DNA from: Paludibacteraceae bacterium
Lineage (GTDB): Bacteria > Bacteroidota > Bacteroidia > Bacteroidales > Paludibacteraceae
DNA length: 64,000 nucleotides
Assembly: GCA_024401565.1 (NCBI GenBank)
Contig: JAKSKU010000004.1
Coordinates: forward strand, 1-64,000
Direction of reading: 5' to 3'
The notes beneath the pieces are model-generated. The model saw only the letters and a program-made list of their open reading frames with translations, made no database searches and was not told the origin of the DNA. Each line of letters begins with the position of its first letter. Position 1 is the stretch's first letter. A program made the translations under genes and the position numbers. This document shows, piece after piece, positions 1 to 7,870 of the stretch.

Positions 1-701
1 AGCTTGTCCAGGAGATTACGAATGGAGATGTTTACCGTATCGTAAACAAGAAGAGTGGAAAGGTGATGTCTATTGCTGACGGATCTGATTTGAAGCAGGT
101 TAAGAGAGACGAGACCGACAAGAATCAGTGGTTCCGTTTGAAAGAGACTGATGGATACTACTTCATTCAGAGAGGTGAGACTAAGATCATGTTGACTAAC
201 AAATACGTCAACAATGATGGTACTAAGATCACATCAGAGGAGAAGAGCGAATATGACAATCCTAGTCAGAAGTGGACAATCAAGAAAGCTAACGATTGGT
301 TTACTATATCTAATAAGAGTGACTACTCTGCAAGTAAGGTGTTGACTGTAGAAAATGGATCAAAGCAAGATAATGCAAATGTTGTGATTTTCTCTTCTAA
401 TAATCAGGATGAGCAGCTATGGGGTCTTGAATACGTCTACACACCAAATCCAGCATCAGTTGACGACATCGCATCTACAGACATCTACGCTCCTACTTTG
501 ATTGAAGATGAGTTCCACATCGTGACAAACACAGGAGAAGGCGTAATTGTAGACATCTACACAGTGTCAGGCGTTCTAGTTAAGCATTTCCTTGATGAAT
601 GTACTTACAATGTAAGCGACCTTGCAAAAGGCAACTATATTGTAGTCGTAAGCAGAAGCAACGGACAGAGAATCCTATCTCAGGTTATCATAAAGAAATA
701 A
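1..701 (+). CDS. C-terminal part of a T9SS-exported protein with ricin-type lectin-like domain (5' end outside window)
   Basis: An open frame enters from the left edge (codon phase begins at base 3) and ends in TAA at 699-701, so the start is not in the window. The first ~140 visible residues look like a ricin-B/beta-trefoil unit: repeated blocks such as YRIVNKKSGK, QWFRLKET and QKWTIKKA, each followed by a short Lys/Asn-rich stretch, suggest carbohydrate binding. The last ~75 residues have the layout of a T9SS type A sorting domain (VDIYTVSGVLVKHF, then LAKGNYIVVV, ending in IIKK), so the protein is probably exported to the cell surface or medium. A catalytic domain may lie upstream but cannot be seen. 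The GTG at 63 is an internal codon, because coding sequence continues 5' of it. Confidence 0.75.
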   Translation, partial: LVQEITNGDVYRIVNKKSGKVMSIADGSDLKQVKRDETDKNQWFRLKETDGYYFIQRGETKIMLTNKYVNNDGTKITSEEKSEYDNPSQKWTIKKANDWFTISNKSDYSASKVLTVENGSKQDNANVVIFSSNNQDEQLWGLEYVYTPNPASVDDIASTDIYAPTLIEDEFHIVTNTGEGVIVDIYTVSGVLVKHFLDECTYNVSDLAKGNYIVVVSRSNGQRILSQVIIKK

Positions 702-738
702 TCAAGTAAAGACGCGTTATCCTAGCGTCTAAGCATTA

Positions 739-772
739 AAAGGCATCTTCAGAAATGGAGATGTCTTTTTTT
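739..772 (+). terminator. Rho-independent terminator after the lectin-like gene
   Basis: AAGGCATCT and AGATGTCTT pair (one G-U) around a short loop, followed by seven T residues. It lies 37 bases after the stop codon. Confidence 0.65.
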
Positions 773-854
773 GTGAAAAAAATTTCTCGTCAGTCTGTAA
801 CAACCTATGTTTTGCTCCTACTTAATGAAAAAGTTTAACCAAAAACAAAGTGTT

Positions 855-1529
855 ATGAAGACAAGAGCTTTTAATTTAATCATCCTTGATGAGAGTGGTA
901 GTATGAGTTGTATCGAGCGTCAGGCATTGAACGGATTGAACGAGACATTGCAGACAATCCGTAAGGTGCAGGAGAAACATCCAGAGCAAGACCAGTATGT
1001 CAGCATCGTGCCATTTGAGACGGGCAACATCCGTTTGCTAAGAAACAAGGTTTCGATCAAGGAGATAGAGGACCTTAAGAATGAGGAATACAATCCAGGC
1101 GGATGCACTCCATTGTTTGACGCCATCGGATTCGGCATCAACAGCATCAAGAAAGACGTCGCAGAGACCGACACTGTGCTTGTGACCATCATCACCGACG
1201 GCGAGGAGAACAGCAGCAAAGAGTATAGTGGCAAGGTCATTGCTGGCATGATCGACGAGTTGAAGCACAAAGGTTGGATGTTCACTTACATTGGAGCCAA
1301 CCAAGATGCGATAAGAGTCGCCAAATCTATGAACATTGGCAATGCCCTTAATTTCGATCAGGACGAAGCAGGCACCGCAGAGATGTTTCGTCGCGACAGA
1401 AAGAGCCGTGAACGTTTCTTGAAAATGAGTTGCTGCATCGCAAATTATGAGTCAGCAAGCTCCATCTTTGACGCTAAACGCAAATTGGCTTGCGAAGAAA
1501 ATTACTTTGATGACGATAAGAACGATTAA
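855..1529 (+). CDS. von Willebrand factor A (vWA) domain protein
   Basis: A 224-residue single-domain vWA protein. It has a complete metal-ion-dependent adhesion site: DESGSMS near the N-terminus (DxSxS), the Thr of GGCTPLFDAIG, and the Asp of ITDGEENSS. No signal peptide or membrane segment is visible, so it is probably cytoplasmic. vWA proteins of this kind bind partner proteins through Mg2+, often alongside AAA+ ATPases or phosphatases, but no such partner is nearby. In-frame ATGs also exist at 807 and 825; I chose 855 because MKTRAFNLIILDESGS begins directly with the first beta strand and MIDAS motif. The next gene, a sigma-like protein on the same strand, is ~135 bases away and has its own possible promoter. 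The role is unknown. Confidence 0.75.
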   Translation: MKTRAFNLIILDESGSMSCIERQALNGLNETLQTIRKVQEKHPEQDQYVSIVPFETGNIRLLRNKVSIKEIEDLKNEEYNPGGCTPLFDAIGFGINSIKKDVAETDTVLVTIITDGEENSSKEYSGKVIAGMIDELKHKGWMFTYIGANQDAIRVAKSMNIGNALNFDQDEAGTAEMFRRDRKSRERFLKMSCCIANYESASSIFDAKRKLACEENYFDDDKND

Positions 1530-1611
1530 AGAAAATGTCATAAAATGGGCATTTTCAGAAATGGAGATGCCCGGTTTCTACACTTTATGCCAAAATAGCA
1601 GAAACTATATG

Positions 1612-1640
1612 TTGGCACATTTATTGTAATATAGAATTTG
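1612..1640 (+). promoter_or_regulatory. Possible promoter for the sigma-like gene
   Basis: TTG at 1612-1614, 17 bases, then TAGAATTTG at 1632-1640. This resembles the Bacteroidota TTG/TAnnTTTG pair but has one extra base inside the -7 box. Confidence 0.3.
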
Positions 1641-1664
1641 TCTAATTCAAACAAAACGAAATTG

Positions 1665-2663
1665 ATGAAGCAAAAAATCTACAATCTGCTAATGGTAGCA
1701 CACAGAGGTCTGTTGGAGAACTGCTACAAGCAAGTGTTCTTTTCAGACTCTGAAATCCCAGCCATCAAAACATTTGATGACTATTTGTCTGATTTCTATC
1801 TATACCTCTATGAAGCAAAGCCAAAGCGTATTGAAGACGACGTGCAAGGCTACTATCTTCAGCAGGTTCAAGACGGAAAAGCTATGCCGGGATGGCTTCG
1901 CACTACCTTCCGACGTTTCTTGTTGGAGGAGAACATGATCATGAGGGAGATGCAAGAATCGTTGGCAGAGTACCGTCAGGAGTTGGCGACATCAATAAAC
2001 AGTAGACCTATTGATTTAACACTTATGCATGTAGGGTTTGCAATTGCGTGGTTCAACCAACACGAGACAAGCGACGATAAATACCTATTCTTCCGCAGTG
2101 CATACAAGCATTTCAAAGGCTTCTATTCATGGCCAGACGACGATCTTGACGACAAAGAAGTGGCTATGCTATTGGGTATTCAGCCGGGTGCGCTACGCAC
2201 TCGCACATCCAGACTGTGTGCGAAGGTAAAGAATTTGGTTGATAAATTAAGCGACGCCGATATCGCGTCGTTGAACAGACAATCGCTTGATATTGTCAAA
2301 GAAATCTACGAGACTCCTAATCCGGATATCGAAGCTATTTTAGAAAGACTGCTAGGCGACGCGGAAAGAGAGCTTCCTCAGTATGAGCAGTTTGTGGAAT
2401 TGAGAAAGGAGAAGAGAAAATCTAAGACTCCTTTCGAGAAAGTAAAAGAGGCAGTATTTGGTTCGTTAGTTCGCGAATGTGTATCCAAAGAAATGGACGA
2501 CCACGTTCAATACAACGAAATACTTCATGAAGAATGTCAATGCGAATGTTCAGAATTATGTGAAGTGGATTCTCCTAACTATGAAATGCAAAAGGCTCAA
2601 ATATCAAAACCAACAAACAAAGTTGTTAAGATATTCCAAAATTTGATTGATTACGACATATAG
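1665..2663 (+). CDS. Divergent sigma-70/ECF-like protein with C-terminal extension
   Basis: A 332-residue soluble protein. Residues ~15-95 are helical and contain FDDYLSDFYLYLYE followed by GWLRTTFRRFLLEEN, which resembles the region 2 helices and DNA-melting segment of ECF sigma factors. Around residues 155-195, DDDLDDKEVAMLLGI then ALRTRTSRLCAKVK looks like a region 4 helix-turn-helix. A ~130-residue acidic and Cys-containing tail (ECQCECSELCE) follows and has no recognised domain. The track frame can begin at a TTG at 1638, but the ATG at 1665 (MKQKIYN) is the better start. If it is a sigma factor, no anti-sigma partner is adjacent. The assignment rests on fold-like patterns only and could be wrong. 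Confidence 0.5.
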   Translation: MKQKIYNLLMVAHRGLLENCYKQVFFSDSEIPAIKTFDDYLSDFYLYLYEAKPKRIEDDVQGYYLQQVQDGKAMPGWLRTTFRRFLLEENMIMREMQESLAEYRQELATSINSRPIDLTLMHVGFAIAWFNQHETSDDKYLFFRSAYKHFKGFYSWPDDDLDDKEVAMLLGIQPGALRTRTSRLCAKVKNLVDKLSDADIASLNRQSLDIVKEIYETPNPDIEAILERLLGDAERELPQYEQFVELRKEKRKSKTPFEKVKEAVFGSLVRECVSKEMDDHVQYNEILHEECQCECSELCEVDSPNYEMQKAQISKPTNKVVKIFQNLIDYDI

Positions 2664-2698
2664 CCCATCCGTTCTATTCTAACCTAATTGAAAACAAA

Positions 2699-2726
2699 GA
2701 GGTCAATGGCAAAATCCATTGACCTC
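2699..2726 (-). terminator. Terminator hairpin shared by convergent genes (mainly sppA)
   Basis: Perfect 11-bp inverted repeat GAGGTCAATGG / CCATTGACCTC with a 6-base loop. Read on the minus strand it is followed by CTTTGTTTTC, a weak T-rich tract. It separates the sigma-like gene from sppA. Confidence 0.6.
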
Positions 2727-2746
2727 CATTGTATACCTTATCTTTC

Positions 2747-4465
2747 TTACTCTATCTTTATAGTCATAGGCATGGCAGCCTGGAGCACTTCTAAATTAAG
2801 TGCCTGTTCTATGGCTTTACGTTCTCGTTCAAATTCCTTCGGAGCAAACATTCTCACACCGAGAGAAGGTGTTTTCTCTGTAAACGATTCCCAAAGAGAT
2901 TTCTTTTCTGGATACTCTTTGATATAATAAGTTGATAGATTCGACATGTTAGCTGCCAACTCAATCGCATCATTCAAGGTTCCGAGTGTATCTGCCAATC
3001 CTATTTGCAAAGCACGGGATCCACTCCACACGCGTCCTTGAGCAATCTTTTCCAAATCGTCCGGATTCATTTGTCTGCCATCTGAGCAACGCTTAGTAAA
3101 CAACTCATAGCCATTATTGACGTATTGCTGTATGCGACGTTGCTGAACAGGAGTCATCGATGCAATCACACGTGGAAAATCAGCACCTTCACTGGTTTTT
3201 ACCACGTCGTAATCAACTCCTATTTTCTCAGCAAGTGGGCCGACATTAGGAATTACACCAAAAATACCGATAGAGCCTGTCATTGTCGTAGGATTCGCCA
3301 CTATGGCATCAGCACCACATGAAATATAGTAGCCACCACTTGCAGCATAGTCGCCCATGCTGACCACCACCGTCTTGTTTTGCTTGAGGACCTCGACAGC
3401 ATGCCATATCTGCTCCGAACCATACGCACTACCTCCTGGAGAATTGACACGAAGTACAACAGCCTTTACATCTTTGTCGTCAGCAAGTTTTAGCAACTCC
3501 TTTGAAAGTTTAACAGACTGTATTCCATCAGTGTTTCCATTGTCAATTTCACCAACCGCATACACAACAGCTACCTGGTCTCCTTCCTCATTATCAACCA
3601 AACCCTCAGCATAATCTACAGTTGAGATAGACGGAATCTTATCCTCTTTGCTCAAGCCCATACGTTGGCGAATACTATTGAGCACCTCATCACGATAAGC
3701 CAGTTTATCCACCATATTCAAAGCCAAAACACTGTCGGCAGGCTGCAATGAAAGCATACTGTCGGCAGCTGTCTGTAACATAGCAATTGGAATATTACGT
3801 GAAGACGAAACTGAATTTGCCAATACCGTCCACAAATCACCCACCAAAGCGGCTGCCTGTTCACGATTGGCGTCACTCATCTTTTCATTGGTATACTGTT
3901 CAGTAAACGACTTATATGTACCAACCTTAATGACCTGCATTTCCACTCCGACTTTCTCAAGCAAACGTTTGTAGAACAAACCCTGGTAAGCCAATCCTCG
4001 CCAATCAACCGTCCCACTTGGATTAAGGAATACACTGTCCGCTACCGAAGACATGTAATAAGCCCCCTGCGTGTATGCCCCGGAATAAGCGTAAACAAAC
4101 TTACCCGAAGTACGGAAATCGGCAAGAGCATCACGTATCTCAGTCAATGAAGCAACACCACAACTTACAGCACCAGGCTCAAGCAGTATACCTTCGATCA
4201 AATCGTCGTCTTTAGCAGCACGAATAGACTTCAATATATCATCGAGACCTAGGTTGAGTTCTTCCCATCCAAGAGAAGTATAGATGTCCTCAGAAGAGCG
4301 TTCTTCAACTACGCCTTCCAATCGAATAGACAAAATAGATTTTTCAGTAACCGACTTCACAGAACCACTCGTCGCTATGGCGAAGATTGCAAAAAACAAG
4401 GCAAGAAAAGCGAGTATATTAACACCCACTATTGTTGCCAAAACCATCTTAAAAAACTGTTTCAT
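2747..4465 (-). CDS. sppA: Signal peptide peptidase SppA, 67-kDa type
   Basis: A 572-residue membrane-anchored serine protease that degrades signal peptides left in the membrane after protein export. A single N-terminal transmembrane segment (residues ~8-32) is followed by two tandem SppA/ClpP-like domains, matching the long Escherichia coli-type enzyme (~600 residues). The Ser/Lys dyad is visible: the general base is K185 in VGTYKSFTE and the nucleophile is S346 in NSPGGSAYGSE. It is monocistronic, with a consensus -7 box about 25 bases upstream of the ATG and a terminator hairpin downstream. Nothing about it is unusual. Confidence 0.95.
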   Translation of the reverse strand: MKQFFKMVLATIVGVNILAFLALFFAIFAIATSGSVKSVTEKSILSIRLEGVVEERSSEDIYTSLGWEELNLGLDDILKSIRAAKDDDLIEGILLEPGAVSCGVASLTEIRDALADFRTSGKFVYAYSGAYTQGAYYMSSVADSVFLNPSGTVDWRGLAYQGLFYKRLLEKVGVEMQVIKVGTYKSFTEQYTNEKMSDANREQAAALVGDLWTVLANSVSSSRNIPIAMLQTAADSMLSLQPADSVLALNMVDKLAYRDEVLNSIRQRMGLSKEDKIPSISTVDYAEGLVDNEEGDQVAVVYAVGEIDNGNTDGIQSVKLSKELLKLADDKDVKAVVLRVNSPGGSAYGSEQIWHAVEVLKQNKTVVVSMGDYAASGGYYISCGADAIVANPTTMTGSIGIFGVIPNVGPLAEKIGVDYDVVKTSEGADFPRVIASMTPVQQRRIQQYVNNGYELFTKRCSDGRQMNPDDLEKIAQGRVWSGSRALQIGLADTLGTLNDAIELAANMSNLSTYYIKEYPEKKSLWESFTEKTPSLGVRMFAPKEFERERKAIEQALNLEVLQAAMPMTIKIE

Positions 4466-4489
4466 AACTTCACATGAATACTTTAATCA

Positions 4490-4497
4490 CAAAGATA
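4490..4497 (-). promoter_or_regulatory. sppA promoter -7 box
   Basis: TATCTTTG on the minus strand is a perfect TAnnTTTG 24 bases upstream of the sppA start. No good -33 TTG at the usual spacing. Confidence 0.5.
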
Positions 4498-4544
4498 AAG
4501 CAAATTTACCAATTATTGTAAGGCTAAAATTGTAATAAAATTAA

Positions 4545-4680
4545 GAGATTGTATAGTAGTTGTCAAAAATGAGGATTGTTAAGGGCGGAACGCCCTAACC
4601 TTCCCAACAACGCGAGCCCGTAGGGCGAGCGTATAAAGAAAAAGCGAGAGTCTGCCAACTCGTGTATAATTGCCTAAAAT
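4545..4680 (+). repeat. Dispersed MITE-like element, full copy 1
   Basis: Left end GAGATTGTATAGTAGTTGTC with the following AAAATGAGGATTG block; right end CGTATAAAGAAAAAG followed by ACTCGTGTATAATTGCCTA. The ends form imperfect ~24-bp terminal inverted repeats, and both match the copies at 21124-21270 and 26477-26612. The middle holds a GGGCG/CGCCC hairpin. The element abuts the stop codon of the hemolysin III gene. No open frame. Confidence 0.75.
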
Positions 4681-5336
4681 TATTTCAAGCAGAACACAAA
4701 TCCGATGAACTGGCAGACAGCAGCCAAATTAATGAAAAGATGCCATACAAAGTGGTGGAATTTGAAACCTTTCTTTCCATAGATAACAGCTCCGATTGTG
4801 TAGAGCACACCACCCAACGCAATCCAAACGATAAACGACATCGTAGCATTAGTGTACACGTCTTTTCCAAACAACACTATCGACCACCCCATCGCGAGGT
4901 AGATAGCCAAACTTACCTTTTGGTTTTGCTTCTTTGCCAGCGTCTTATATAGGATACCAAACAATACTATCGCCCATTGGATACTCACAAGTGTGATTCC
5001 TTTCCAACCTCCAATTATTGATAACGAGGCAGGTGTGTACGAACCGGCGATCAACACGTATATGAAAATGTGGTCAAGGAGATGAAAGATTTCCTTTGCC
5101 TTTCCGTTATTCAAAGAATGATAAAGAGTGGAGACGGCAAACATCAGGAAAAGGCATGTGGCATAGATGCTTAGGCTTACAGCCTCCACCACACCATAAT
5201 GTGTAAAACCCCATATTGCCACAAACGGCAACGCTCCCAATGACAGCAGCGTCATAACACCATGAGAAATAGAGTTTGCTATTTCTTCTCCTACCGTAGA
5301 AATGTATTGATTACCTAATTGCCTCTCCATGATCAC
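4680..5336 (-). CDS. Hemolysin III family (PAQR/YqfA-like) membrane protein
   Basis: A 218-residue integral membrane protein with about seven hydrophobic segments, the usual size for the bacterial hemolysin III family. Diagnostic blocks are EEIANSISHG at the N-terminus (conserved His), STLYHSL with the family Ser and His, LDHIFIYVLIAGSYTP, and FHHFVWHLFINLAA near the C-terminus. The conserved His/Asp residues are the proposed metal site of the PAQR superfamily. Cellular function in bacteria is poorly defined; roles in membrane lipid homeostasis have been suggested for relatives. The start may be ATG 5336 or the in-frame ATG at 5330 (MERQLG). It is on the same strand as sppA but separated from it by an inserted MITE-like element. 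Confidence 0.9.
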   Translation of the reverse strand: MIMERQLGNQYISTVGEEIANSISHGVMTLLSLGALPFVAIWGFTHYGVVEAVSLSIYATCLFLMFAVSTLYHSLNNGKAKEIFHLLDHIFIYVLIAGSYTPASLSIIGGWKGITLVSIQWAIVLFGILYKTLAKKQNQKVSLAIYLAMGWSIVLFGKDVYTNATMSFIVWIALGGVLYTIGAVIYGKKGFKFHHFVWHLFINLAAVCQFIGFVFCLK

Positions 5337-5365
5337 TTATTTTTCCGTATTCCTTATCATCACCA

Positions 5366-5373
5366 CAAACATA
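5366..5373 (-). promoter_or_regulatory. Promoter -7 box of the hemolysin III gene
   Basis: TATGTTTG on the minus strand, 29 bases upstream of the start; perfect TAnnTTTG, no clear -33 TTG. Confidence 0.45.
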
Positions 5374-5517
5374 CAAAAAATAAGTACTTTATTTTAGTGC
5401 GTTTTATGTTTTTTCACACGATTTTAGATTAATTAAGATTTGTTTAAATTATTAAACATTTGATGTCCATAGGATCGCTATAAGGCAGACCAGCATTATG
5501 AAAGGCTAAGCACAAAT

Positions 5518-5555
5518 AAAAAGTGAGCCGACACAAAAGAACTGTGCCGACTCAC
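5518..5555 (-). terminator. Terminator of xylanase gene 1
   Basis: On the minus strand GTGAGTCGGCAC pairs with GTGTCGGCTCAC (12 pairs, two G-U) and is followed by TTTTTATTTG. It is nearly identical to the hairpin after xylanase gene 2. Confidence 0.85.
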
Positions 5556-5577
5556 GAAAAGTAATAGGATATAATAT

Positions 5578-7620
5578 TTACTTCTTAACTACAAGCTTCT
5601 TAACAACAGTCTCATTTGGAGTTGTGATACGAAGCATGTATACACCGTTTGCAACGTCATCAAGAGAAATCTCAGTCTCGCTAACAGACTTAACAACCGA
5701 ACCTGTAAGTGAAACAAACTCTGCCTTAACGTCTTTTCCAGCACCGATGATCTCAATCTTTGTAGACGCTGGGTTAGGAATCACTGTGATCACATTGTTG
5801 TTGTTAGCAACTTGCTCAACATTTGAAAGGTTTTTGAATGAGATCCAGTCAACGTCGATCCAATCCTTGTCGATTGAAAGCTTCATCACCTGCTCACCTT
5901 TACTTAGCTTCATTTTGCCAACTTTAACTTCAGCAAATGTGCCCCACTCTCCAGTCTTCTCGATTTCAACTTCTTTAACCTCATTACCAACAGTGATTGT
6001 CATCTTACCTCCATCTGAATTTCCAGTACCTACTCTCAATACGACGTCGTACTCTCCATCCTCAGCAACATCAACAGTGTAATTCATCCACTCACCTTTC
6101 TGGCAGTGTCCAAGAGCGACACCATCAGAAATCTTCTTGATATCAACATCGTCAGAACGATAGTAGTCAGTGAAATCGTCGCAAACATTACCGTCGCTCA
6201 AATCATTGTATGCCTTACCAGCGAAGCCATTATCATAGTTCTCAGCCTCAATAGTTCCTGGGATAACTGCAGCCTTACCTCCGTAAGGTCCGACCTCAAT
6301 AACTTTGATTGTCACTGAACTCTTAACAGTCTCGTTGCCTGATTTAGCAGAAACCTCAACCTTATACTCACCAGCCTCATTTGGAGTAAACTGAACGCTT
6401 GCACCAGTACCGATCTGATTACCGTTAACCGAGTAAGTGATCTGGCTTGCATCCTTCATCTCAGCAGAGATAGTCACCGACTCTCCCAATGCAATTGTTG
6501 TCTCAGTAGCAGACACCAACAAACTAGGACCACCAGCGTTCTTTCCACAGAACTTAGCCTTTGCATTCTTTGCCGCATCAGACGCCATGTAATTCTTCAA
6601 CCACTTCATACCGCTACGGTCAGAACCTGAGCTTGTCACCAAACCAGTGTTGTCTCTCCAAGTGGCACCGTTTACAAATCCCCAGATTGTGATACCAGAA
6701 ACGAAGTCAGCCTCCCACATCGGTTTGAATGTCTTGTCCATGATAGTCTCAAATGTCTGGTCATTTCCCTGAGAGATATCATACTCTGTGATGTAGCACT
6801 GCAACTCACGACCACCCTTCTGAGTGATTCCATTGTGGATCTCCTTCAAAGTGTTGCCAAAATTGTTGATCTGGAAACTCTTATAGTAGTCATCCAAGTC
6901 GTGGCTCTGGTGTCCGTACGCATCGATTGGAGCTCCCTGCTGAACCAATGATGACACTAGGTTTATGAAATCGTCTTTCTGCCAAGTGAATGTGTTGTAA
7001 TCATTGTAGATCAACACTGTATTAGGGAATCTTTTACGAGCCATTCTAAATGCCTCTGCGATCCACTTGTAATCGTATGGATCAGTACTGTTTCCTAAAG
7101 CCTGGCTCAAAAGTTTCTTAAACTCAAGAGACGACTTTCCTCCTTCTGTTCCTTCCGCATGTCCTTTGATTGCCTCGTTAACGACGTCGATAACCGCCAA
7201 ATCAGGATACTTGATAGCAACGGCGTCGAACCAATACTCAACCTGCTGTTTCAACTCTGCAGGAGAACAGCTGGCCAAACATGTAGGCCACTGGCTTGTC
7301 CAAAGAAGTGCGTGGAATTTGAACATCACACCGTTCTGCTTACACCAGTTATAGTGTGAATCCGCAGACTTCCAGTTCCACTTCTGGATACCTTCCTGAG
7401 CACTGCTTACCTTACAATTAACAATAGAACCCCACTTTGACTCGTTCTCACAAGTAAGCTGGTCCCATAAAGCTTCATATTTTAAACCACCAACATTTGG
7501 CTGGATTTGTCCACGTGTAGTGATGTTACCAAGAAACTTACACTTGTTGTCTTTTGCTAGTTGAGCATGCGCCTGACCTATAAACAATAAAGTAGCGATA
7601 GAAAATAAAAATTTCTTCAT
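5578..7620 (-). CDS. GH10 endo-beta-1,4-xylanase 1 with Ig-like, CBM6 and T9SS sorting domains
   Basis: A 680-residue secreted xylanase expected to cut the beta-1,4 backbone of xylan. Order: signal peptide (1-20), GH10 catalytic domain (~21-358), Ig-like domain (~364-441), CBM6-like carbohydrate-binding module (~452-596), T9SS type A sorting domain (~608-680, ending VVKK). The acid/base is E149 in IDVVNEA and the nucleophile E279 in YITEYDI; the family block LTCENESKWG lies at ~55-64. The CBM6 assignment rests on GTIEAENYD, KGEWMNYTVDV and WIDVDWISF. It is the last of four tandem GH10 genes, with its own promoter and terminator, and pairs most closely with gene 2, both lacking the Cys-Asp-Pro insert of genes 3 and 4. 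Six Cys residues lie in the catalytic domain. Confidence 0.95.
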   Translation of the reverse strand: MKKFLFSIATLLFIGQAHAQLAKDNKCKFLGNITTRGQIQPNVGGLKYEALWDQLTCENESKWGSIVNCKVSSAQEGIQKWNWKSADSHYNWCKQNGVMFKFHALLWTSQWPTCLASCSPAELKQQVEYWFDAVAIKYPDLAVIDVVNEAIKGHAEGTEGGKSSLEFKKLLSQALGNSTDPYDYKWIAEAFRMARKRFPNTVLIYNDYNTFTWQKDDFINLVSSLVQQGAPIDAYGHQSHDLDDYYKSFQINNFGNTLKEIHNGITQKGGRELQCYITEYDISQGNDQTFETIMDKTFKPMWEADFVSGITIWGFVNGATWRDNTGLVTSSGSDRSGMKWLKNYMASDAAKNAKAKFCGKNAGGPSLLVSATETTIALGESVTISAEMKDASQITYSVNGNQIGTGASVQFTPNEAGEYKVEVSAKSGNETVKSSVTIKVIEVGPYGGKAAVIPGTIEAENYDNGFAGKAYNDLSDGNVCDDFTDYYRSDDVDIKKISDGVALGHCQKGEWMNYTVDVAEDGEYDVVLRVGTGNSDGGKMTITVGNEVKEVEIEKTGEWGTFAEVKVGKMKLSKGEQVMKLSIDKDWIDVDWISFKNLSNVEQVANNNNVITVIPNPASTKIEIIGAGKDVKAEFVSLTGSVVKSVSETEISLDDVANGVYMLRITTPNETVVKKLVVKK

Positions 7621-7662
7621 AGGCTTTTCATTTAGTTAGTATTAGAATAGTTTTTCTTGTGG

Positions 7663-7691
7663 CAAACGTATACTTAAATTCTAAAACTCAA
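7663..7691 (-). promoter_or_regulatory. Promoter of xylanase gene 1
   Basis: Minus strand: TTG (complement of 7689-7691), 18-base spacer, TACGTTTG (complement of 7663-7670). The -7 box is followed by CC as in the neighbouring xylanase genes 2 and 4. Confidence 0.7.
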
Positions 7692-7811
7692 AAAAATTAG
7701 CGTATCAATCGTCTTAACAAATCGAAAATTGACTGATTTGTTACTGATTTGAAGATTTTTTCACATATGAAATAGTGGTTTCAGACTTAAATTTTCAATT
7801 CCTTAACAAAC

Positions 7812-7849
7812 AAAAAGTGAGCCGACACATGGGGGACGTGCCGACTCAC
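7812..7849 (-). terminator. Terminator of xylanase gene 2
   Basis: Minus-strand GTGAGTCGGCAC...GTGTCGGCTCAC stem followed by TTTTTG. It has the same stem sequence as the hairpin after gene 1, so the terminator was probably duplicated with the gene. Confidence 0.85.
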
Positions 7850-7870
7850 CAGAGTAATAGGATATAAAAT

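Noticed and set aside
1541..1580. Terminator after the vWA gene
   Set aside because: GGGCAT...ATGCCC can pair, but there is no T run after it, so I did not list it as a terminator.
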